Of a stretch of DNA of 26,169 nt, positions 8,753 through 16,298 are shown piece after piece. Under the pieces are notes generated by a model that made no database searches, was not told where the DNA came from, and worked only from the letters and a program-made list of their open reading frames with translations. Both the position numbers and the translations under genes were made by a program. Each line of letters opens with the position of its first letter. The first letter of the stretch is position 1. The stretch comes from JBCBSS01 sp039819065. Its GTDB lineage: Bacteria > Bacteroidota > Bacteroidia > Cytophagales > Cyclobacteriaceae. The stretch is taken from contig JBCBSS010000115.1 of assembly GCA_039819065.1 (NCBI GenBank), positions 1 to 26,169 on the forward strand. The letters are read 5' to 3'.

Positions 8753-10453
8753 CTAAAATTCGTGTACTCGTTGAGGGATATTCCAGCGTAAAGACACGGA
8801 AGTGAAACTTGTATTTTGATCTCGCTCATCAAGCTCGCTGTCTAAATCGCGGAAAACTTGCTTGACATCTATAAAGAGATTGTGTCTTAGTTGATACGAA
8901 GCCGTCAAGTCCAGAAACAAAAGATCAGTGCCTATACCTTGGGCTATTTCATTATTGAAATCCCTGCTTCCGGTTCCGTTGTTGCGAGTTGTATTATCCA
9001 AAAGGATATTGGTGCCCACATTCAAACCTGTAGTATCAGTACCATAGTTGGCATAGATAAGCTTACCGGTCAGGTTCAAACGGCCGGTCGGTTGATACCT
9101 TGCGATACCAATAAACTCCCGAAAGTTGGCGCCAAGGGGATGTGCCAGTGGCTGCCTGTAATGGCTGTAACTACCAAAACTGGTATTGTGAGAATAGTTA
9201 TATGGGCGTGATACATTGTACTCACCTTGCAAGTCAAGGTTGGGAATGCCGAATGCATCAATATACTTTCCTCCAAATTGTGCTGAGAATTTATTGCCCC
9301 ACCATCCACGGCCTTCCGTTACACGGTCAAGCAGAAATTCGTCCAGTACAAACTGACCGTACAATGAAATGCGATTGAATAGGAACCATTTGAAATCAGC
9401 ACCCAACAATACATTGTGCGGACTGCCCTTCTGCTGTTCTACCGCTCTGAAGAATATTACCGGATTGAGGTAATTAGGGTCAAAATCATCTCCAACCCTT
9501 GTGGAATCCTCAGACCCGAAAATGACGGATTCAAATACACCAATATTGAGGTTATCGGTGATATTGATGCTTAAATGATGTAAAGAAACATACTTATCGG
9601 GATAAGGGCCTGTAGATAACGTGCCAGCACTATTAGCGTCTACATCCGCTGTCTTTTGGGTAAACAGGTTCATGTAGTTCAGCTTCCAAACCTTGGTATT
9701 GACCTTCAGAAAGAGATAGGCTGGGGCGAAATCGGATAGAATAAGTGATCTATGACCATTGCCAATATTGAATCGGTCATGACCAAACTGGAGGTTGATA
9801 CTTTTGGTCGCTTCGAAACTAATATATCCTCTGGCGGTAAAAAAATCGTAGCCATCTTCTTTGAAATCCTTCCAAAAGCCTTCATTAGGAACGACTAAGG
9901 TTTCGTCAACTCTGTCTTGAACATAGAAAGGTAGCCTTACCTGATTCTCACCAATATAGGAGTAGAAGCCGAGCTTTTTATCTATGACCCCACGTACTTC
10001 GACACCTCTGGTATTCACAAAGAGGTTAGCATCACTTTCTGATTCGAATCCGGTTCCTAAATGAAGTACCGGGTTAATATGTAGGTCAAAATCAGGTTCA
10101 TCGACGTGAAACAGATCAGATTTTGCCCTGTAGAAGTGCTTGAGAATGGGTTTTCGGCTGGTGTAGGTCGAATCATCAGACCATTCCCAATTATCATTGG
10201 TTAAATAAGTCAGATTAAACTCATCTGCCCGAGATAAGGTCATGTCAGATGATCTTATACTATCTATAAAAGCAGCAATATCGGATCTTTTATATGGCTT
10301 TACCTGCGAAAAGAAATTCTTAGAAAATTTACCACTTTTGATTTCGTAGCGTTCTATCCAGTGATAATAGTCCGGATTGAGAGGGGCATTGGTACTTTGA
10401 GCGAAGGAAACGATCGGCAGTATCAGACCAACAACAACTAAAATGTATCGCAT
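8753..10453 (-). CDS. RemB/Wzi-like outer-membrane beta-barrel protein
   Basis: The 566-residue secreted protein starts at the ATG at 10453 with a clear signal peptide (MRYILVVVGLILPIVSFAQ); the frame extends seven codons further to a TTG, which I reject because it spoils the signal. The mature part is rich in alternating aromatic and polar strands (for example FGHDRFNIGNGHRSLILSD and LYGQFVLDEFLLDR) and ends in a strand, VSLRWNIPQRVHEF. It resembles the capsule-assembly Wzi / gliding-motility RemB family of Bacteroidota. RemB of Flavobacterium johnsoniae affects gliding; whether this one does is unknown, since no other gliding genes are in view. The neighbouring downstream gene is a lipid exporter. 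It is divergent from rpmE2. Confidence 0.75.
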   Translation of the reverse strand: MRYILVVVGLILPIVSFAQSTNAPLNPDYYHWIERYEIKSGKFSKNFFSQVKPYKRSDIAAFIDSIRSSDMTLSRADEFNLTYLTNDNWEWSDDSTYTSRKPILKHFYRAKSDLFHVDEPDFDLHINPVLHLGTGFESESDANLFVNTRGVEVRGVIDKKLGFYSYIGENQVRLPFYVQDRVDETLVVPNEGFWKDFKEDGYDFFTARGYISFEATKSINLQFGHDRFNIGNGHRSLILSDFAPAYLFLKVNTKVWKLNYMNLFTQKTADVDANSAGTLSTGPYPDKYVSLHHLSINITDNLNIGVFESVIFGSEDSTRVGDDFDPNYLNPVIFFRAVEQQKGSPHNVLLGADFKWFLFNRISLYGQFVLDEFLLDRVTEGRGWWGNKFSAQFGGKYIDAFGIPNLDLQGEYNVSRPYNYSHNTSFGSYSHYRQPLAHPLGANFREFIGIARYQPTGRLNLTGKLIYANYGTDTTGLNVGTNILLDNTTRNNGTGSRDFNNEIAQGIGTDLLFLDLTASYQLRHNLFIDVKQVFRDLDSELDERDQNTSFTSVSLRWNIPQRVHEF

Positions 10454-10541
10454 ATGAGTATATAAAGTGTGCAAAGTAAATAAATTGTGCGGTTACTTGA
10501 TAAAAACGTTACTTTTATCCTTAGTTAATTACTGTACATGT

Positions 10542-10572
10542 TTTGTAAATACGTTGCAGTTCGCTAAATTTG
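10542..10572 (+). promoter_or_regulatory. Bacteroidota-type promoter for rpmE2
   Basis: TTTG at 10542-10545 and TAAATTTG at 10565-10572 are separated by exactly 19 bases, matching the -33 / -7 promoter of the Bacteroidota primary sigma factor. Transcription should begin a few bases after 10572, giving a leader of about 40 bases before the ATG at 10617. This is the best promoter in the window. Confidence 0.65.
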
Positions 10573-10616
10573 TGCCTCATTTCGAGAGAGGTAAGCATAA
10601 TAGAAAATATAATACA

Positions 10617-10862
10617 ATGAAAAAAGAGATCCACCCCGAATATAGAGAAGTTGTTTTCATGGACTCATCAAGCGATTTTAAATTCTTGACGAGATCTACA
10701 ATGACTTCTGACGAAACGATCAAGTGGGAAGACGGCAACGAATATCCATTGATCAAGGTCGAGGTTAGCTCGGAGTCTCACCCATTCTACACTGGTAAGA
10801 ATATCTTCTTAGATACTGCTGGTAGGGTTGAGAAATTCAACAAGAAATACAAGAAAAAGTAA
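10617..10862 (+). CDS. rpmE2: 50S ribosomal protein L31 type B
   Basis: The 81-residue protein (MKKEIHPEYREVVFMDSSSD... ending KKYKKK) is ribosomal protein L31 of the zinc-free B type: it lacks the Cys residues that bind zinc in the A type and carries the B-type insert around TRSTM...TIKWEDGNEYPLIKVEVSSESHPFYTGK. L31 forms a bridge between the ribosomal subunits. In many bacteria B-type copies replace zinc-binding copies under zinc limitation; in Bacteroidota the B type is often the only one, so no zinc control is implied here. The open frame reaches back to 10467, but the promoter and the family N-terminus set the start at 10617. It is a single-gene unit with its own promoter and a strong terminator. 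Confidence 0.95.
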   Translation: MKKEIHPEYREVVFMDSSSDFKFLTRSTMTSDETIKWEDGNEYPLIKVEVSSESHPFYTGKNIFLDTAGRVEKFNKKYKKK

Positions 10863-10893
10863 GACCCACGAACGGGTATATTACGTCACTGAT

Positions 10894-10932
10894 AAAAGGT
10901 CTTCAGGGTTAGCTAATCCTGAAGACTTTTTT
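10894..10932 (+). terminator. Intrinsic terminator after rpmE2
   Basis: A long hairpin with perfect arms GTCTTCAGG (10899-10907) and CCTGAAGAC (10918-10926), flanked by AAAA on the left and TTTTTT (10927-10932) on the right; the middle TTAGCTAA can pair further. It lies 32 bases after the rpmE2 stop and can act on either strand. Confidence 0.85.
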
Positions 10933-10939
10933 ATTTTTG
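10932..10939 (+). promoter_or_regulatory. Candidate -7 box in the terminator tail
   Basis: TATTTTTG matches TAnnTTTG and ends 4 bases before the ATG at 10944. If used, transcription would start at or next to the start codon. No -33 TTTG is seen upstream, and a T-rich terminator tail can make this match by chance. Confidence 0.2.
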
Positions 10940-10943
10940 TGAC

Positions 10944-12134
10944 ATGGACGTCATATTTTTCGATGAGCCTAACATCCGGCTCAATCTCCTTCCATTTACC
11001 TTCACCAGACCCGTAGCCCAAATACGCGTTGGTATCCTCACCATCGCTGAAAAATGGGAATCACTTCTTGGTAAAAAAGGCAGCTACTCCACACAGGATT
11101 ACCTACAAGGTAAATATCCCAAAGAGACTTCGTTCGACAATTTTTTTGTGAACGGGGCGGTTTGTCCTGATACACCATTATTAGATGCGGTTAGAAAGCT
11201 TCCAATCAACGCAAGTTTGCAAAAAGATGGTCTATTGATCGCTTGTCATTGTGATAGTATTGCTGCGCCATCTTTTGATCATTTGGATAATGCCATTGTT
11301 TATGATGGAGAAGTGACCATAATTGATGAGGTGTGGAAGATATTTAAGCTTAATGCGGCACAGATCAAAGCCGATTTTGCCCTACTCACGGAAGGAAGAA
11401 AATCAGCTGGGATAACAGATCCCAATACTATAGTATATGGTGAGGAGCAGATTTTTGTGGAAGAAGGAGCGAGCATTAAAGCAGCCGTACTCAATGCTGA
11501 GAACGGGCCTATTTATATCGGAAAAAATGCACAGGTCCATGAGGGGGCTTTGATTAAGGGGTCATTTGCCCTTTGCGAGGGGGCACATGTCAACATGGGA
11601 GCCAAAATAAAAGGGGATTCTACCGTTGGCCCCTACAGTAAAGTAGGTGGTGAAGTAAGCAACTCAGTCCTATTTGGATATAGTAATAAGGGCCATGATG
11701 GTTTTCTTGGTAATTCGGTGATAGGAGAGTGGTGTAACCTTGGTGCAGATACGAATACCTCTAATCTGAAAAACAACTATGCTGATGTAAAACTTTGGCA
11801 TTACGGAAAATCCGGTTTCAAGAACACTGGTGAGATGTTTTGCGGATTGATGATGGGTGATCATTCTAAATGTGGCATCAATACTATGTTTAACACCGGC
11901 ACTGTGGTTGGTGTTGGCGCCAATATTTTTGGTTCAGGTTTCTCTCGTAATTTCATACCATCATTTGCCTGGGGCGGCGCGAATGGATTTAGCACATTCA
12001 ATTTGAACAAGTTCTATGAAACTGCAGAGAAGGTAATGACGAGGCGGAGTAAAGCACTCGATGAAGTAGAAAGAAAGCTATACGAGCAAATATTTGCTGA
12101 TTCTCAGCCTCACAGAATCTGGGAGAAGAAGTAA
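10944..12134 (+). CDS. GlmU-family putative sugar nucleotidyltransferase with left-handed beta-helix
   Basis: The 396-residue protein begins with the motif NLLPFTFTRPVAQIRVGILTIAEKW (residues 14-38), diagnostic of the Bacteroidota sugar nucleotidyltransferase group annotated as GlmU-family. After about 170 residues come hexapeptide repeats (for example IYIGKNAQVHEGALIKG and CEGAHVNMGAKIKGDSTVG) that form a left-handed beta-helix, as in acyl- and nucleotidyltransferases. It is shorter than true GlmU (about 450 residues) and lacks the usual LAAGxGTRM loop, so making UDP-GlcNAc is not certain. It probably activates a sugar phosphate for cell-envelope synthesis. Its ATG lies just past the rpmE2 terminator, so it either reads through or has its own start there. 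holB follows after 33 bases. Confidence 0.82.
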   Translation: MDVIFFDEPNIRLNLLPFTFTRPVAQIRVGILTIAEKWESLLGKKGSYSTQDYLQGKYPKETSFDNFFVNGAVCPDTPLLDAVRKLPINASLQKDGLLIACHCDSIAAPSFDHLDNAIVYDGEVTIIDEVWKIFKLNAAQIKADFALLTEGRKSAGITDPNTIVYGEEQIFVEEGASIKAAVLNAENGPIYIGKNAQVHEGALIKGSFALCEGAHVNMGAKIKGDSTVGPYSKVGGEVSNSVLFGYSNKGHDGFLGNSVIGEWCNLGADTNTSNLKNNYADVKLWHYGKSGFKNTGEMFCGLMMGDHSKCGINTMFNTGTVVGVGANIFGSGFSRNFIPSFAWGGANGFSTFNLNKFYETAEKVMTRRSKALDEVERKLYEQIFADSQPHRIWEKK

Positions 12135-12167
12135 TTGATTCAACGTGCACAGTAAATCATATCTATT

Positions 12168-13289
12168 TTGAGGTTTTCGGATATTAAAGGGTTTGAGGAA
12201 GAAAAGAAGCGACTTATTCATGCCATAAGAAACGATCATGTGGCTCATGCTCAAATGTTTCTAGGTAAGCATGGGAGTCCCAACCTACCGCTTGCGTTAG
12301 CTTATGCCACTTATGTCAATTGTGAAAACCCCGGTGAAGATGATGCTTGTGGCGTATGTCCGTCTTGTATAAAAAACCAGAAATATATCCATCCTGATAT
12401 GCACTTTGTGTTTCCAGTGGCCTCGACGGCTAAAATCACTGGTAAAGACGTGGTCAGCACAAGCTTTTTGGCAGAATGGAGAGCATTTTTGATTAACAAC
12501 CCCTTTGGGGATATCAATGACTGGCTTGGTACTTTTGGCGGGGAGAATAAACAAGGTAATATATCCAAAGAAGAAAGCAGGCAAATCATAAAGAACCTGT
12601 CACTGAAGGCGTTCGAGGGTAAGTACAAGATCATGATCATCTGGTTGCCAGAATTGATGCATTCTTCCTCTGCCAATGCCATATTAAAAATACTGGAAGA
12701 GCCGCCAGAGGAAACGCTGTTTCTGCTGGTGAGTAATGATTCGGAGCGACTTTTAACCACCATTCTCTCTAGAACTCAAATCTTCAAGGTTAGGAACTTC
12801 AATGACCAAGAATTGGCAGAAATCTTGGCCGAGCAACATGACTTAAAGGGAGACCAATCATTGCAATTAGCCCGCCTTTCTGGTGGAGATTTAAATAAAG
12901 CGGTAAAGCTGCTTTCTCATGTTGAGGATAACAACTACCACCTTTTCAGGGAATGGATGCGTTTTTGTTTTCAGCGTGACTTCACCAACCTGGTCCAACG
13001 ATCTGAAGACTTTCATAAAATGACCAAAATAAGCCAGAGAAGCTTTTTGGAGTATGGCTTAAACATTATCAGGGAGGCACTGATCAACCCGCTTAATCTA
13101 GAGCAGTTACAACGAACAGTAGGAGAAGAGATAGCATTCACAGAGAATTTTGGTAAGGTCATGAGCCTGGAAAAGGTAGAATACATCTACACGAAACTCA
13201 ACGAAACACATTATCATTTGGAAAGAAATGCCAGCGCTAAAATGGCTTTTCTGGACTTATCATTGAACATTGCTAAAATGATTCGCTAA
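12168..13289 (+). CDS. holB: DNA polymerase III delta'-like clamp-loader subunit
   Basis: The 373-residue protein has the clamp-loader fold of delta'. Four Cys form the zinc module (C52, C61, C64, C67; CGVCPSC is visible). The P-loop region reads FLGKHGSPNLPL, which lacks the GKT/GKS needed for ATP binding, as expected for delta', and LMHSSSANAILKILEEPPEETLFLLVSND is the family core. The arginine-finger SRC motif is SRT here (LSRTQIFKVR), with the Arg kept. The subunit loads the sliding clamp at replication forks. The start is TTG (12168-12170): a stop lies in frame at 12153-12155, no ATG or GTG lies between, and MRFSDIKGFEEEKKRL fits the family N-terminus. hemC starts 3 bases after the stop. 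Confidence 0.9.
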   Translation: MRFSDIKGFEEEKKRLIHAIRNDHVAHAQMFLGKHGSPNLPLALAYATYVNCENPGEDDACGVCPSCIKNQKYIHPDMHFVFPVASTAKITGKDVVSTSFLAEWRAFLINNPFGDINDWLGTFGGENKQGNISKEESRQIIKNLSLKAFEGKYKIMIIWLPELMHSSSANAILKILEEPPEETLFLLVSNDSERLLTTILSRTQIFKVRNFNDQELAEILAEQHDLKGDQSLQLARLSGGDLNKAVKLLSHVEDNNYHLFREWMRFCFQRDFTNLVQRSEDFHKMTKISQRSFLEYGLNIIREALINPLNLEQLQRTVGEEIAFTENFGKVMSLEKVEYIYTKLNETHYHLERNASAKMAFLDLSLNIAKMIR

Positions 13290-13292
13290 CCA

Positions 13293-14219
13293 ATGGATAA
13301 AATAAGAATAGGAACAAGAGGAAGTAAGTTAGCGCTTTGGCAAGCCGAGCATATTGCGGCGAGACTTGAGCAAGGAGGATTGGATACCGAAATAGTCAAG
13401 ATAGAAACCAAAGGCGATAAAATACTCGACGTTTCTATTGCCAAGATTGGCAGCAAAGGAGTTTTTACTGAAGAAATTGAAGCACAATTAGCGGATAATC
13501 AAATAGATATCGCGGTGCATAGTGCGAAAGATATGCAATCTGAACTGCCTACAGGATTTGAGCTGATAGCGTTTACAGAAAGGGAAGTAGTCAATGATGT
13601 ACTAGTCAGTCGAGATACGTCACACAATCTAGATTCAAAAGGTATCAAGGTAGGTACTTCTTCAACTAGACGGGTAGCTTTACTTCAGCACTATCATCCC
13701 AATATCGAAGTAGTGCCGATGCGCGGGAACCTTCAAACCAGGATCAGGAAGATGGATGATGGCGACTGCGATGCATTGATATTGGCTTATGCCGGCGTTC
13801 ATCGCATGGGTTATGAGGATATGATTGCTCAAAGGCTTTCTACCGAAGCATTTATTCCAGCCGTAGGGCAGGGTAGCATAGCGATAGAATGCAATGTACA
13901 CCTGGATCAGGAGAAGAAGGAAGCCATTCGAAAGCTGATCAACCACGACACCACCGAGCAAGCGCTTACTGCTGAGCGTGCCTATTTACGAACTTTACAA
14001 GGAGGATGTAGTGTGCCTATTTTCGCATTAGCTTCAGTGAAAGACGATCGAGTGACTATAACCGGAGGGATTATTTCTCTTGATGGAAGTACTTTGGTTA
14101 CGAAAAGTGCCGAAGGTCTTGCAGCGCAGGCTGTAGAAGTTGGAGAACAATTGGCAGAAGTCGTACTAACTGACCGAGGCAGAGAAGTTTTAGATGAAAT
14201 TAAAGCCACCTTATCCTAG
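13293..14219 (+). CDS. hemC: Porphobilinogen deaminase (hydroxymethylbilane synthase)
   Basis: The 308-residue enzyme joins four porphobilinogen units into hydroxymethylbilane on the way to haem and other tetrapyrroles. It opens with IRIGTRGSKLALWQA, has the catalytic Asp80 in VHSAKDM, the substrate-binding run GTSSTRRVALLQ (residues 121-132) and MRGNLQTRIRK, and Cys239 in GGCSVPIFALA, where the dipyrromethane cofactor is attached. All three domains are present at the usual length. It follows holB by 3 bases, so the two are surely co-transcribed; no other hem gene is nearby. Confidence 0.96.
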   Translation: MDKIRIGTRGSKLALWQAEHIAARLEQGGLDTEIVKIETKGDKILDVSIAKIGSKGVFTEEIEAQLADNQIDIAVHSAKDMQSELPTGFELIAFTEREVVNDVLVSRDTSHNLDSKGIKVGTSSTRRVALLQHYHPNIEVVPMRGNLQTRIRKMDDGDCDALILAYAGVHRMGYEDMIAQRLSTEAFIPAVGQGSIAIECNVHLDQEKKEAIRKLINHDTTEQALTAERAYLRTLQGGCSVPIFALASVKDDRVTITGGIISLDGSTLVTKSAEGLAAQAVEVGEQLAEVVLTDRGREVLDEIKATLS

Positions 14220-14270
14220 TTGTAATCCGGCAAAAAACTACTTTTGAAGAGTTTTAATATGATTTATCAA

Positions 14271-15179
14271 ATGCGTAAACATCTATTTAACCTAAGTCTC
14301 TTGCTAATAGGCTTAATGATATCATGCAGTGCGAACAATGCTTCTGGTGATGAAGAGGAGAAACCTAAAAGCGTGGAGCTAGCCGAGGATGATCCAAAGG
14401 CCAACAAAAAGGATTTCGTAGTTACCATTAAGACTTCTTTCGGTGATATGCACGCCATTCTATATGATCAAACGCCGGTACATAAAGAAAACTTCATCAA
14501 ACTTGCCAAAGAAGGGCGATTTGATAGTACTACGTTCCACAGAGTAATCAATGAATTCATGATACAAGGTGGGGATATTGATGCCAAAGAAGGCGTTTTT
14601 CCTCCCTCGACCAATACGCTCCCAGCTGAGTTTGATTCTAGTAGGTTCCACAAGAAAGGAGCATTAGCAGCTGCCAGACAAGATGAAAGTATCAATCCTG
14701 AAATGGCCTCCAGTTGGTGCCAATTCTACATAGTGCAAGGCAAAAAATATACGGAGGAAGAATTGACCATCGATATGGCTGCACTCAATCAGGCTGTGGG
14801 ACAATACATACAAAAGACCAATAACCGAGAGTTAGGCCTTGAATTGCAGGAACTATATCAACAGCGCAAATTCGAGGATTTTCAGAATAGACTTATCTCT
14901 CTTAAGCCAATTTGCGAGCAAGAGCTCGGCATAAGTTTAAGCAAAGAAATCCCTGCTAAAAGGATGCAAGCTTATACGACTATCGGTGGTGTCCCACATT
15001 TGGATGATACCTATACTGTATTTGGAGAAGTAATCGATGGCATTGACATAGTCGATAAAATTGCAGAGCAAAGAACATCAAGAGGTGATAAACCGGTGGA
15101 AGACATCTTCCTTACGGTAGAAGTGCAGGAAATGACGCGGAGAAAGATTGCTAAGCGTTTCGGATACGTTTACCCTTAA
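14271..15179 (+). CDS. Cyclophilin-type peptidyl-prolyl isomerase lipoprotein with insertion
   Basis: The protein starts with a lipoprotein signal (MRKHLFNLSLLLIGLMISC) whose Cys would be lipidated; the frame is open to a TTG at 14244 and another ATG at 14259, both less likely starts. After an acidic linker comes a cyclophilin domain with TTFHRVINEFMIQGGDI, which keeps the catalytic Arg, Phe, Met and Gln. Between ASSWCQFYIVQG and GGVPHLDDTYTVFGEVIDG lies an insertion of roughly 80 residues, rich in charge and probably helical (GLELQELYQQRKFEDFQNRL). Such enzymes speed folding of proteins at proline bonds; here the site is the periplasmic face of a membrane. It lies 51 bases after hemC and 12 bases before the SDR gene. 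Confidence 0.87.
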   Translation: MRKHLFNLSLLLIGLMISCSANNASGDEEEKPKSVELAEDDPKANKKDFVVTIKTSFGDMHAILYDQTPVHKENFIKLAKEGRFDSTTFHRVINEFMIQGGDIDAKEGVFPPSTNTLPAEFDSSRFHKKGALAAARQDESINPEMASSWCQFYIVQGKKYTEEELTIDMAALNQAVGQYIQKTNNRELGLELQELYQQRKFEDFQNRLISLKPICEQELGISLSKEIPAKRMQAYTTIGGVPHLDDTYTVFGEVIDGIDIVDKIAEQRTSRGDKPVEDIFLTVEVQEMTRRKIAKRFGYVYP

Positions 15180-15191
15180 CCTAGAATACGA

Positions 15192-16103
15192 GTGAAACTA
15201 CTGATCACGGGAGCTAACGGTCTTTTAGGGCAGAAGTTAGTTCAACTGGCCTTGCAACACAGCCATGTTGAAGTAATTGCCACAGGGCGGGGCGAGAGCC
15301 GGCTCCCCGAATACACAAAGGGCTATACCTACCATACCATGGATATAGCAGATGCTACTTCAGTGAATAGTGCGGTGGCAAAATACCAACCTGACGTATT
15401 GGTCAACACGGCAGCCATGACCAATGTCGATCAGTGTGAACAAGATCATGAGGGTTGTTGGCAGGCGAACGTAGAATCGGTAAAACATCTGATAGCGGCT
15501 TGTGAAGCGCATGGTGTATTTCTTTTGCATGTATCAACAGATTTTATCTTTGATGGCTCTGAGGGGCCTCTCGATGAAGAAGCGGTACCTAACCCTGTCA
15601 ATTATTATGGTGAGAGTAAGCTGGAGGCCGAGCGGTTGGTACAACAATGCAATACCAATTGGGCCATAGCCCGGACCGTACTGGTTTATGGGATAGCACA
15701 TAACATGAGCCGTTCTAACATTATTCTATGGGTAAAAGATAGCCTTGAGAAGGGCAAGCATATCAAGGTAGTCAATGATCAATGGAGAACACCAACTTTG
15801 GCTGAAGACCTGGCGCAAGGCTGTTTTTTGATCGGAGACCAACGAGCCACAGGGATATTCAATATATCAGGTAAAGACTTTCTAACGCCATATGACATGG
15901 CTGTATTGACTGCTGAATTTTTTGACCTTGATCAGCAGTACATGGAAAAGACAGATTCTACCATTTTCAAACAACCCGCCAAAAGGCCTCCCAAGACTGG
16001 TTTTGTAATTGATAAAGCGGTCAATCAATTGGGGTATAAGCCTCACAGCTTCAAAGAAGGTCTTAAAGTACTAGCTGGTCAAATAGGATATCAATTAGGA
16101 TAA
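15192..16103 (+). CDS. dTDP-4-dehydrorhamnose reductase-like SDR
   Basis: The 303-residue extended short-chain dehydrogenase begins at a GTG (15192) with LLITGANGLLGQKL, the glycine-rich NAD(P) motif, at residues 3-16. VNTAAMTNVDQCE, the HVSTDFIFDG segment and catalytic YYGESKLEAE (Tyr and Lys three apart) match the RfbD/RmlD family, which reduces dTDP-4-keto-rhamnose to dTDP-L-rhamnose. The other rhamnose genes are absent, so a stand-alone sugar-nucleotide or other SDR role is possible. It sits 12 bases after the cyclophilin gene and ends the plus-strand housekeeping unit. Confidence 0.8.
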   Translation: MKLLITGANGLLGQKLVQLALQHSHVEVIATGRGESRLPEYTKGYTYHTMDIADATSVNSAVAKYQPDVLVNTAAMTNVDQCEQDHEGCWQANVESVKHLIAACEAHGVFLLHVSTDFIFDGSEGPLDEEAVPNPVNYYGESKLEAERLVQQCNTNWAIARTVLVYGIAHNMSRSNIILWVKDSLEKGKHIKVVNDQWRTPTLAEDLAQGCFLIGDQRATGIFNISGKDFLTPYDMAVLTAEFFDLDQQYMEKTDSTIFKQPAKRPPKTGFVIDKAVNQLGYKPHSFKEGLKVLAGQIGYQLG

Positions 16104-16195
16104 TACCTCAAGGTCCACTTAGAGTATTCTACTGACTGTTGTTGGGTGATGCTTACTGAATCCAATTGATTTCTTTAGTGCCAAAACAGCTATTT

Positions 16196-16224
16196 TTCTG
16201 TGTTTAATTAAATTATTCACAGAA
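16196..16224. repeat. Inverted repeat TTCTGTG / CACAGAA
   Basis: Perfect 7-base arms (16196-16202 and 16218-16224) around 15 AT-rich bases, in the 195-base gap between the SDR gene and the sensor gene. It could be an operator or the end of the upstream transcript; no T run follows. Confidence 0.35.
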
Positions 16225-16262
16225 CAATTTCCTGCTAAGTTCATTATTTGTGATAGAGGAGT

Positions 16263-16275
16263 GTCTCACTGAGAC
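16263..16275. repeat. Dyad GTCTCA-C-TGAGAC before the sensor gene
   Basis: A perfect 13-base dyad with 6-base arms and a single central base, ending 23 bases before the ATG at 16299. The position fits an operator or a hairpin at the end of the leader. I found no TAnnTTTG box in this gap. Confidence 0.35.
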
Positions 16276-16298
16276 TTTACATGGACTAATCTCTGCTT

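Noticed and set aside
8891..9378. Overlapping open frames on both strands inside the remB-like gene
   Set aside because: They have no conserved pattern and are shadows of the long beta-barrel reading frame.
10467..10616. N-terminal extension of rpmE2 by 50 codons
   Set aside because: It would run through the promoter, and L31 type B starts at MKKEIHPEYR.
12297..12763. Two minus-strand open frames of 95 and 150 codons
   Set aside because: Both are antisense to the conserved core of the delta' gene and overlap each other in different frames.
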